DNA from: Agrococcus jejuensis
GTDB lineage: Bacteria > Actinomycetota > Actinomycetes > Actinomycetales > Microbacteriaceae
Assembly: GCF_900099705.1 (NCBI RefSeq)
Contig: NZ_LT629695.1
Span: 248,001-312,000, forward strand
Direction of reading: 5' to 3'
DNA length: 64,000 nucleotides
The notes under the pieces were generated by a model that ran no database searches, was not told the origin of the DNA, and saw only the letters and a list, made by a program, of their open reading frames with translations. Of this stretch, positions 9,079-15,668 are shown in pieces. The translations under genes were made by a program, and so were the position numbers. Every line of letters starts with the position of its first letter. Within the stretch, counting starts at the first letter, position 1.

Positions 9079-10044
9079 CTAGGACGCGAGGATGCGCACC
9101 ATGCGCTCGAGCGCGTGCATGGGGCTGCGCTGCGCGCCCTTGACGGCGTGGTCGGTCTCGGCGATGAGCGCGATGGCGCGGCCGAGCCGGTCGTCGGAGT
9201 AGCGCTGCAGATCGCGGCGCGCGTTGCGCACCTGCCACGGCGCCATGCCGAGCGCCTTCGCCGCCTGCCCCTCGGGGCCGTGGTTCGTCGACACCTTCGC
9301 GAGCTGCCGGAAGCGCATCGCGAACGCGGCGACCACCGGCACGGGGTCGGCGCCCGACGCGATCGCGTGGCGCAGGCGCACGAGCGCCGCGGCGGCGTCG
9401 CCCGCGACGACGGCGTCGGCGACGTCGAACGCCGTCGTCTCGACGTGCCCCGCGTAGTACTCGCGCACGGTCTCGTCGCTGATCTCGCCCTGCGTGTCCT
9501 GCACGAGCTGCTTGCACGCGGCGGCGAGCTCGGCGAGGTCCTTCGCGAACGCGCCCGCCAGCGCGCGCAGGGCGCCCTGCGTCACGGTGCGACCCTCGGC
9601 CTGGATCTCGGCGCGTGCGAAGGCGATGCGCGCGTCGTCCTTCGTGATCGGCAGGCACGGCACCTCGACGTGCATCTTCCTCACCGCATCCAGCAGCTTC
9701 TTGCCACGCACGCTCGAGCCGTCGTGGCGCAGCACGAGGGTCGTGTCGGGCACGGGCTCGGCGATGTACGCCAGCGCCTCCTCGAGGAAGGCGTCGCTCG
9801 TGGCCTGCACGCGCGAGACGCGGATGAGCCGCGGCTCGCCGAACAGGGAGGGGCTCGCGAGCTGGATGAGCGTGCCCGGCGCGTACTGGTCGGCCTCGAT
9901 GTCGCTGATCTCGAGCGACGGATCCTCGTGCGCGAGGATCGAGCGGATGCGCTGGATCGCGCGCTGCGCGAGGTACTCCTCCTTGCCGGCGACGAGCACG
10001 ACGGGTGCTGGCGCTGCGGCGTCCCACGTCATCTGCCTCGGCAT
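9079..10044 (-). CDS. holA: DNA polymerase III subunit delta
   Basis: This 321-aa protein has the delta-subunit layout: an N-terminal AAA+-like domain starting VVLVAGKEEYLAQRAIQRI, then LRHDGSSVRGKKLLDAVRK, and a C-terminal collar domain with GMAPWQVRNARRDLQRYSDDRLGRAIALIAETD. Delta opens the beta clamp in the clamp loader. The ATG at 10044 sits 6 nt from a TACGCT -10 box, so the mRNA is probably leaderless. In relatives holA directly follows comEC; here a 1.1-kb insertion separates them and may be why holA relies on its own promoter. Confidence 0.92.
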   Translation of the reverse strand: MPRQMTWDAAAPAPVVLVAGKEEYLAQRAIQRIRSILAHEDPSLEISDIEADQYAPGTLIQLASPSLFGEPRLIRVSRVQATSDAFLEEALAYIAEPVPDTTLVLRHDGSSVRGKKLLDAVRKMHVEVPCLPITKDDARIAFARAEIQAEGRTVTQGALRALAGAFAKDLAELAAACKQLVQDTQGEISDETVREYYAGHVETTAFDVADAVVAGDAAAALVRLRHAIASGADPVPVVAAFAMRFRQLAKVSTNHGPEGQAAKALGMAPWQVRNARRDLQRYSDDRLGRAIALIAETDHAVKGAQRSPMHALERMVRILAS

Positions 10045-10050
10045 GCCACC

Positions 10051-10056
10051 AGCGTA
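10051..10056 (-). promoter_or_regulatory. Leaderless -10 box (TACGCT) of holA
   Basis: On the minus strand TACGCT is followed by 6 nt and the holA ATG. It lies on the holA side of the 17-bp repeat at 10076, so it predates or survived the insertion. Confidence 0.6.
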
Positions 10057-10075
10057 GGGCCGACGGGTGACGGCG

Positions 10076-10092
10076 GCGGTCACCGCTGCGTC
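10076..10092. repeat. 17-bp direct repeat, left copy, flanking the HNH gene insertion
   Basis: gcggtcaccgctgcgtc is identical to 11178-11194, which contains the last codons and stop of comEC. The left copy has no comEC coding sequence beside it. The pair brackets 1,085 bp carrying only the HNH-type gene, as a target-site duplication or recombination footprint would. Confidence 0.85.
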
Positions 10093-10102
10093 GAACTCGC
10101 AG

Positions 10103-10108
10103 TAGCCT
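10103..10108 (+). promoter_or_regulatory. Probable -10 box (TAGCCT) of the HNH gene
   Basis: TAGCCT lies 10 nt inside the insertion. Transcription would start near 10115, giving a leader of about 26 nt that includes the GGAGG before the ATG at 10141. Confidence 0.5.
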
Positions 10109-10140
10109 CGGCGATGCCCTTACCTGCCCGGAGGCACGCC

Positions 10141-11178
10141 ATGCACGGAGTAGCCAAGCATCCACCCGGAGTGCAAAAGTTCGGACCGGATTGCTGCTTC
10201 ATTTGCGGTGCAGGTATCCCCCCTGGCTCTCCCGAGCGCACCGTCGAACACGTCTTCCCGAAATGGCTGCTCCACAGCCTCGGTCTCTGGGACGCAAAGA
10301 TCACCCAACTGAACGATCGGACTCGCGCCTACCGCCAGTTCGTCGTCCCTTGCTGCAGGCGGTGCAACGGGCAGGTCTTCAGCCCAATCGAAGAGCGTGT
10401 CAAGCAGGCGGCGGAAACCGGCTTTGACGGATTCGCAGCCCTCGACCGCACGGACCTGTTCCTGTGGTTGGGCAAGATCTATTACGGAATTCTCGTGCGC
10501 GAGAGTTTCCTCCCCTTGGACGTAACAGATCACGATGGCCCTCGATTGGTGCCCCAGGCCGCACTGGAGTCGAACAGTCTCCATCACTTGCTCCTTCAAG
10601 CAGCGGCGGGCACGACGACATGGCGACCGCTAGAGCCCGGGCCCGCCAGCATTCACTTCTTTCGTTGCCTAGTAGCCGACGATCTTGATCTGAGGTTCGA
10701 CTACTTGGACGATGTTGCCGTCCCGGTGATCGCCCTCAGGTTCGGCCCCATCGGTGTAGTCGCATGCTTGCAGGATTGGGGCCGATCAGAGGGCGTGCAA
10801 GCACCACATTTGGAGGCTGCTAGGTCAATCGAGCTCCATCCCACTCAGTTCCGTGAGGTCTACGCACGACTCTGCTACATCACCCGCAAGTCATGGATTA
10901 ACGTTTCCGTCCCCGTGCTGGAAGTGGAAGGACAACGTGTTGTCATCGCCCCTGCGTCGATGCCCTTCGAAGGTGAGTTCAATCCCACTGAGTTCGCTCC
11001 TGCGCTAGCGAGAGTCTGGGGAGTGGAGACTAGTGCGATCGCGGATGTCAGCGGGGTGCGTTCGACGCTGATGAACGCGGATGGTTCGGGGTTCCAGGTT
11101 CCGGACGCGGAGACGTACCTCCGAGCGCCTTTCGCCAACACCGGGCTTTGGCCAGCGCACGAGCTGTCGATGCCGTAG
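10141..11178 (+). CDS. HNH_5-like endonuclease candidate in a small genomic insertion
   Basis: The 345-aa product begins with a treble-clef zinc-binding module: CxxC (CFIC, near residue 20), then EHVFPKW, then CCRRCNG (near 65). This CxxC-EH-CxxCN layout marks HNH endonucleases of the HNH_5 type; the His after Glu is the likely catalytic base. The remaining 270 residues are not recognised. ATG at 10141 has GGAGG 6 nt upstream; another ATG at 10114 is possible. The gene is visibly poorer in G+C and uses more A/T-ending codons than its neighbours. It opposes the operon it interrupts and its stop overlaps the right 17-bp repeat, all signs of recent transfer. A solitary defence nuclease or a homing-like nuclease are both possible. 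Confidence 0.75.
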   Translation: MHGVAKHPPGVQKFGPDCCFICGAGIPPGSPERTVEHVFPKWLLHSLGLWDAKITQLNDRTRAYRQFVVPCCRRCNGQVFSPIEERVKQAAETGFDGFAALDRTDLFLWLGKIYYGILVRESFLPLDVTDHDGPRLVPQAALESNSLHHLLLQAAAGTTTWRPLEPGPASIHFFRCLVADDLDLRFDYLDDVAVPVIALRFGPIGVVACLQDWGRSEGVQAPHLEAARSIELHPTQFREVYARLCYITRKSWINVSVPVLEVEGQRVVIAPASMPFEGEFNPTEFAPALARVWGVETSAIADVSGVRSTLMNADGSGFQVPDAETYLRAPFANTGLWPAHELSMP

Positions 11179-11194
11179 CGGTCACCGCTGCGTC
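11178..11194. repeat. 17-bp direct repeat, right copy, at the comEC 3' end
   Basis: This is identical to 10076-10092. Its first base is the last base of the HNH gene stop codon, and it contains the comEC stop and last codons on the minus strand, so the insertion left comEC intact. Confidence 0.85.
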
Positions 11195-13371
11195 CACGCG
11201 ACCGCGCCGTCCAAGGCGATCGTGCCGTGCTCGTCGGTGCGGAGCACGAGCATGCCGCGGCGCTCGAGCTCGGCCATGAGGTCGGGTGCCGGATGGCCGT
11301 AGTCGTTCGGGCCGACGGGCACGAGCGCGACCTCCGCACCGACGGCGTCGTAGAGCGGCAGGTGCTGGTCGGGCGAGCCGTGGTGCGCCACCACGACGAC
11401 GTCGGCTGCGGGCACGCCGTCGGCGAGCAGCGCGCGTTGCGCCTCGGCCCCGAGGTCGCCCAGCACGAGCACGCGCTGACCGCCGACGGCCGCAGCGACG
11501 ACGATCGAGGCGTCGTTGCCCGGCTCGGCATCCGCGTCCTCGGGCCACAGCAGGTCGAGGGCGCCGTCGCCGACGCGCACCGACTCCCCCGCGGTGCCCA
11601 GGTGCAGGCGTGCACCGCGCGCGGCGAGGTCGTCGAGCAGCGCGGGCGCGTCGTCGTCGGGCGGGCCGTGCACGACGAGGTCGGCGCGGCCCGCGACGGC
11701 ATCGACGCCACCGACGTGGTCGGCGTCGAAGTGCGTCAGCACGACGACGTCGAGGCGGCCGATGCCGAGCAGGTCCATGCAGGCGGCGAGCGGCTCGGGC
11801 TCGCGGCCCGTGTCGACCAGCACCGTCGCGCCGCCGAGGCGCAGCACCGACGCGGCCCCCTGGCCGACGTCGCACTGCGCGATCGACCAGTCGGGCAGCG
11901 TCGCGCGGGCCACGAGCGTCGGCACCTGCACCGTGCCGGTCGCGAGCACGACGACGCACACGGCGGCGGTCGCGCCGCGAGCGATGCGTCGAGCGGCGAT
12001 GCCCGCACCCACGGCGGCGACGACCGCGACGGCCAGCACGACGCCCGCCCATCCGGCGGGCCAGGGCGGACCGGCGGGCAGCAGCGTCGACGCGTGCGCG
12101 AGCCCCGCGATCCACGCCGACGGCAGCCACGCGATCCATGCGACCGCGGCGGCGAGCGCAGGTGCCACGACGGCGACGGCGCACACGACGAGGCCCAGCA
12201 CCGTCGCGACGGGCGCGGCGGGTGCCGCGAGCACGTTGGCGGGCACGGCGACGAGCGCGATGCGCGGATCGAGCACGACGAGCACCGGCAGGCACCACAG
12301 CTGCGCGGCGAGCGGCACGCCGATCGCTGCAGCGACGGGCATGGGCATCCACCGGGCGAGCGCCTCGGCGAGCGGCTGCGCGTGCACGAGCAGCCCCGCC
12401 GTCGCGAGGACGGAGAGCGCGAAGCCCGCCGAGCGGGCGAGGGTCGGATCGACGGCGAGCGCCACGAGCACCGCGAGGGCGAGCAGCGCGATGCCGACGC
12501 GGCGCACGCCGCGGTGCAGCGCCACGAGCGCGAGTCCGGCCATGATCGACGCACGCACGACGCTCGGCTCGGGGCCGACGAGCACGACGAAGCCCGCGAG
12601 CGCCGCGCCCGCGACCGCGACGCGCAGCCAGCGCCGCAGCCCCGCCGCCATCGCGCATCCCAGCGCGAGCGCCACGACGATGGCGCAGTTCGCGCCCGAC
12701 ACCGCCGTGAGGTGCGTCAGGCCCGCCTGCAGCATCGCGGCGTCGAGCCCCGACGACACGAGCGACGTGTCGCCGATCGCGAGGCCCGGCAGCAGCGCGC
12801 CGCCGTCGCCAGGCAGGTGCGCCGTCGACTGCCGCAGCCCCTCGCGCACGCCCGCCGACCATCCCGCCCACCACGCCCGGTCGACGCGCTCGACGTCCTC
12901 GCACGCCAGGCGCCACGCATCCGCAGGCCCGGCGTCGCCCGCCCACGCGTCGCACGTCGCCGTCACGGTGTCGCCGAGCGCGACCTCGTCGCCCGATGCG
13001 TCGAGCACCACGACGACGACGCGGGCGTCGCGCACGACGTCGTCGCCGCACGTCGCCTCGACGATGCGCGCCGGCATCGGCGCCGCGTGGCCGCCGAGCT
13101 CGAGCGTCATCTCGGTGCACGACGCCAGGTCGCGCTCGACGGTCGGCACGCTGAGCAGCAGGCCCGCGAGACCGGCGCCGACGGCGACGAGCGTCGCGAC
13201 CGCACGGATGCGCAGGACGCGGTGGGCGAGCACGACCCCGACGACCGCGACGGCGAGGGCCGCGAGCGCCACGATGCGCTGCGCGTCGCTGCCCCACGCG
13301 AGCGCCATCGCCGCCCACGCGATGCCCGCGGGCACGACGAGGCGCGCATCCGTCGACGCGACGAGCCGCAT
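11182..13371 (-). CDS. comEC: ComEC/Rec2 DNA uptake channel
   Basis: This 729-aa polytopic protein is full length for ComEC. Hydrophobic helices and an OB-like extracytoplasmic segment fill about the first 200 residues, then the Competence domain (with LTAVSGANCAIV near 235) and further helices to about 480. A C-terminal metallo-beta-lactamase-like domain follows, with THFDADHVGG and the later AHHGSPDQH. ComEC moves transforming DNA across the membrane and its MBL domain may degrade one strand. The start ATG lies 3 nt after the stop of a degenerate comEA copy, the same spacing as in the intact comEA-comEC' junction upstream. Confidence 0.93.
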   Translation of the reverse strand: MRLVASTDARLVVPAGIAWAAMALAWGSDAQRIVALAALAVAVVGVVLAHRVLRIRAVATLVAVGAGLAGLLLSVPTVERDLASCTEMTLELGGHAAPMPARIVEATCGDDVVRDARVVVVVLDASGDEVALGDTVTATCDAWAGDAGPADAWRLACEDVERVDRAWWAGWSAGVREGLRQSTAHLPGDGGALLPGLAIGDTSLVSSGLDAAMLQAGLTHLTAVSGANCAIVVALALGCAMAAGLRRWLRVAVAGAALAGFVVLVGPEPSVVRASIMAGLALVALHRGVRRVGIALLALAVLVALAVDPTLARSAGFALSVLATAGLLVHAQPLAEALARWMPMPVAAAIGVPLAAQLWCLPVLVVLDPRIALVAVPANVLAAPAAPVATVLGLVVCAVAVVAPALAAAVAWIAWLPSAWIAGLAHASTLLPAGPPWPAGWAGVVLAVAVVAAVGAGIAARRIARGATAAVCVVVLATGTVQVPTLVARATLPDWSIAQCDVGQGAASVLRLGGATVLVDTGREPEPLAACMDLLGIGRLDVVVLTHFDADHVGGVDAVAGRADLVVHGPPDDDAPALLDDLAARGARLHLGTAGESVRVGDGALDLLWPEDADAEPGNDASIVVAAAVGGQRVLVLGDLGAEAQRALLADGVPAADVVVVAHHGSPDQHLPLYDAVGAEVALVPVGPNDYGHPAPDLMAELERRGMLVLRTDEHGTIALDGAVAWTQR

Positions 13372-13450
13372 CGATCAGAACGCGACGAGCGGCTCGAGCG
13401 CCACGAGCATCGCCGGCCCGATGCCCGAGACGGCGTCGAGGTCGTCGACG
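13360..13450. repeat. Direct repeat copy A: comEA 3' end / comEC 5' junction
   Basis: About 90 bp here align without gaps to 14331-14421, with roughly ten substitutions. Both copies hold the last comEA codons, the stop, a 3-nt spacer and the comEC ATG. They flank the plus-strand gene at 13907. Confidence 0.8.
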
Positions 13451-13554
13451 CTCGCCCGATCAGAGGCACCGCGCCCGCCGCCACCCGCCTCGCCGGTCGG
13501 CTGCCGCACGTCGCCCGCGGCGCCGACGCCGTCCCATCCCAGGAACTGATCCAT
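13375..13554 (-). pseudogene. comEA: Internally deleted second copy of comEA
   Basis: A 59-codon frame starts MDQFLGWDGVGAA, closely matching the intact comEA start MEQSLRWRIGVGAA. After a short Gly-rich stretch it jumps to SVDDLDAVSGIGPAMLVALEPLVAF, matching the comEA C terminus. The SLBB region and the first helix-hairpin-helix are missing. It is therefore a comEA remnant rather than a new gene, left by duplication of the comEA-comEC region. A residual half HhH peptide could be made, but I see no reason to expect function. Confidence 0.8.
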
Positions 13555-13906
13555 GGGAGACGACGGTAAGAGCGTTGGATCCCCACGCAGCCACGCGACC
13601 TCGCACCTGTGGACAGCAGACGCCTGTGCAGACGAGTGCCGCCGCACCACCCGTGGCCGAGGCCCATGTGCCGTCCGGCTACGCGCACATCCCGGCTCGC
13701 ACACCGAGACCGTCGTAGGGGGACCACCGCATCTCGATCCTCCGGCGTCCGTGAAGCCTGCCATCCCGGCTGGATCCCAGAGATTTGCTCACATCTGACC
13801 CTATGGTTGACCTGTCGGAGCCTCACGCTCCTCGCCCGTCGCTCAGGTCAGACAAGCCGCGCACCATGGCGCGACGTCGATGCCGAGCACATCCAAGGAG
13901 ATCGAG
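13555..13906. other. Gene-poor gap between comEA remnant and inserted gene
   Basis: I find no convincing gene here. Base composition moves from host-like at the left to less G+C-rich at the right. The left end may hold remains of sequence that once stood upstream of the second comEA. TTTGC and TATGGT boxes near 13785-13807 have poor spacing for a promoter. Confidence 0.5.
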
Positions 13907-14257
13907 ATGGTGCAGTACACCCGCGAGCAGGCTCGAGCCGAGGTGCTCCGCCTCACGGAACCGAAGGCTGCTTCGGGGGTCATGAACATCACGATGCTGC
14001 TCTACATCGGCCCGGTCATCTTCTTCATGGCAGTGATCTTCTTCGCCTCGAGCCAGAACCCGATCACGGAGAGCGACCAGATGTTCTACACCGCCAGCCA
14101 GTGGGGCATGGGGCTCGGCGCCACCATGTTCGCCGTCGGTGGGATCAGCATGCTAGTGATGTTCTCGTCAGCCAAGGAGAACGGTCGGCGCGTGAACGAG
14201 CTCTGCGAGCAGTACGGCCTCGACAAGGACGAGATCCTCAGGTCGCGTCGCTTCTGA
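13907..14257 (+). CDS. Small two-TM membrane protein in a com-locus insertion
   Basis: This 116-aa protein has an N-terminal amphipathic segment (MVQYTREQARAEVLRL), two TM helices (about residues 35-55 and 74-94) joined by an NPITESDQM loop, and a charged cytoplasmic tail. I do not recognise a family. The ATG at 13907 is strongly supported by AAGGAG 8 nt upstream; an ATG 27 nt earlier lacks one. It is in opposite orientation to the com genes, less G+C-rich, and bracketed by duplicated comEA/comEC sequence, so it was probably acquired with that rearrangement. Confidence 0.75.
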   Translation: MVQYTREQARAEVLRLTEPKAASGVMNITMLLYIGPVIFFMAVIFFASSQNPITESDQMFYTASQWGMGLGATMFAVGGISMLVMFSSAKENGRRVNELCEQYGLDKDEILRSRRF

Positions 14258-14311
14258 TGAGAGCTCCCGCGGAGGACGCCGAGGTCGTCGCCGCGGAGCC
14301 GCGGACCGCCA

Positions 14312-14342
14312 TGGATGGTTCGATCGACCCGACGAGCCGCAT
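14312..14342 (-). pseudogene. comEC: Truncated 5' end of a second comEC
   Basis: Three nucleotides after the intact comEA stop, the minus strand reads ATG and MRLVGSIE, matching the true comEC start MRLVASTD at the nucleotide level for about 22 bases. Similarity is then lost and the frame closes after 34 codons. It marks the original end of comEC beside the intact comEA. Confidence 0.7.
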
Positions 14343-14421
14343 GCGTCAGAAGGACACGAGCGGCTCGAGCGCCGCGAGCATCGCCGGGCCGATGCCCGAG
14401 ACGGCGTCGAGATCGTCGATC
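14331..14421. repeat. Direct repeat copy B: comEA 3' end / comEC 5' junction
   Basis: This is the partner of 13360-13450 and contains the 3' end of the intact comEA, the stop and a truncated comEC start. The divergence of about 10 percent means the duplication is not very recent, or came from a related strain. Confidence 0.8.
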
Positions 14422-14897
14422 GTCGCGAACGGGCCGTGCTCCTCGCGGTAGGCGACGATCGCGCCCGCGAGCGTCGGCCCGATGCGCGGCAGCGTGTCGA
14501 GCTCGTCGACGCTCGCCTGGTTCACGTTCACGAGGCCGCTCGCGTCGATCGCGCCGGGCGGCGTCTCCCCCACGACCGGCACGCGCACCTGCGACCCGTC
14601 GGTGAGCGGCTGCGCGAGGTTGAGCGCCGACGAGTCGGCGTCGGCGGTCGTGCCGCCCGCGCGGGCGATGGCGTCGACGACCCGCGCGCCGTCGGCGAGC
14701 GCGTAGACGCCTGGTCGCGCGACCGCGCCCTGCACGTCGACGAGGATCGTCGCCGCCGACGCCACCGCCTGCTCCTCGACGACGGCGGGCGCGACCTGCG
14801 GCACCGCCGCCTGCGTCACGACGGCACCCACGACCGCGCCGCCCACCAGCACGGCCGCGGCCCCGACGCCGATGCGCCACCGCAGGGACTGCTCCAT
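14346..14897 (-). CDS. comEA: ComEA DNA receptor
   Basis: The 183-aa product has an N-terminal TM anchor (about residues 10-32), an SLBB domain (about 50-110, with VDVQGAVARPGVYAL) and two C-terminal helix-hairpin-helix motifs (VNVNQASVDELDTLPRIGPTLA and IDDLDAVSGIGPAMLAAL). This is the envelope DNA-binding protein that hands DNA to ComEC. The ATG at 14897 is 8 nt from a TAGCGT box. In relatives comEC follows directly; here only its first codons do, so comEA and comEC are no longer contiguous. Confidence 0.92.
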   Translation of the reverse strand: MEQSLRWRIGVGAAAVLVGGAVVGAVVTQAAVPQVAPAVVEEQAVASAATILVDVQGAVARPGVYALADGARVVDAIARAGGTTADADSSALNLAQPLTDGSQVRVPVVGETPPGAIDASGLVNVNQASVDELDTLPRIGPTLAGAIVAYREEHGPFATIDDLDAVSGIGPAMLAALEPLVSF

Positions 14898-14905
14898 GCC
14901 GAGCG

Positions 14906-14911
14906 ACGCTA
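14906..14911 (-). promoter_or_regulatory. Probable leaderless -10 box (TAGCGT) of comEA
   Basis: On the minus strand TAGCGT stands 8 nt before the comEA ATG, one more than the usual spacing. Confidence 0.45.
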
Positions 14912-15006
14912 GGTGCGCGGCCGCTGCGGATCGCGGTCGGCCGTGATGCCTGGGGATGCGGGCAGCCTGTGAGGGAGCGACCAGCCGGTCGCCGCGTGCG
15001 CGCGCG

Positions 15007-15564
15007 TCAGCCGCGGCGCGCGACCGACTCGACCTGGCGCAGCGCATCCTCTGCCGTGCGCCGGTCGCCCGCCGTCGCGCGCACGACGCCCGTCGACCGG
15101 TCGATCGCGATGCGCGCGCCCGTCGAGCGCTCGAGCGCCTGGATCGTCACCCCGCGCGGGCCGACGACGGCGCCGATCGCGTGGCGCGGGATGCGGCCGA
15201 TCGCGACGCGCTGCCACGCCGTCGACTTCACGACGACCTCGGCGGCGGGAGGCCACGGCGCGACGACCCACACCTTGAGCACGTCGCCGTCGAGGTCGCG
15301 CTCGAGGCGCACGCTGCCCTCCTCCGCATCCACCTCGACGCGGTGCGGTGCTCGCGCCACCAGCGCGACGTCGCGCTCCAGCACGCCGCGCTGCGCCATC
15401 CGCTCGCGCGCATGCGTCGTGAGCCGCACGGGCGTCGTCGACGGCAGCGCGTCGATGCGCCCGCGAGCGCGGGACGGCCGCCGTCGCAGCCCGCGCAGCA
15501 GCAGCCCCGCGACGACGACGAGCAGCAGCGCGCCGAGCGCGAGGGCGATGACGGGCACGTCCAT
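15007..15564 (-). CDS. Membrane-anchored DUF4258-KH protein
   Basis: This 185-aa protein combines an N-terminal TM helix (about residues 4-26), a basic linker, a DUF4258-like domain (about 50-110, starting TTHARERMAQRGV) and a C-terminal KH domain (about 115-183). The KH GXXG loop is GPRG within IGAVVGPRGVTIQAL, closest in pattern to the KH of polynucleotide phosphorylase. KH domains bind single-stranded RNA or DNA; DUF4258 is uncharacterised. One membrane helix with both domains in the cytoplasm suggests a membrane-tethered nucleic-acid-binding factor. The ATG has GGAGGAG 4 nt upstream. It lies between leuS and comEA, and the gap to leuS holds a long hairpin. The function is unknown to me. 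Confidence 0.7.
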   Translation of the reverse strand: MDVPVIALALGALLLVVVAGLLLRGLRRRPSRARGRIDALPSTTPVRLTTHARERMAQRGVLERDVALVARAPHRVEVDAEEGSVRLERDLDGDVLKVWVVAPWPPAAEVVVKSTAWQRVAIGRIPRHAIGAVVGPRGVTIQALERSTGARIAIDRSTGVVRATAGDRRTAEDALRQVESVARRG

Positions 15565-15580
15565 GACGCTCCTCCGATTC

Positions 15581-15647
15581 CGTTTCGCAGGCGATTCCGG
15601 GTCTGAAGGGAACATTCCCCTCAAGACCCGGAATCGCCTGCAAAACG
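15581..15647. repeat. 67-nt near-perfect palindrome upstream of the KH protein gene
   Basis: A perfect 18-bp inverted repeat (15587-15604 with 15624-15641) is extended outward by 5 bp after one mismatch. Inward, on the minus-strand RNA, it extends by about 8 bp including one G-U pair. It starts 22 nt after the leuS stop and ends 4 nt before the GGAGGAG of the next gene. It could be a leuS terminator, an RNA control element or a REP-like repeat. No T run follows it. Confidence 0.75.
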
Positions 15648-15668
15648 CAAGCTCAGCAGGTCAGGCGG

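Noticed and set aside
13375..13554. The 59-codon frame as a genuine small DNA-binding protein gene
   Set aside because: It matches the two ends of comEA with the middle missing and sits beside other duplicated pieces, so a pseudogene is simpler.
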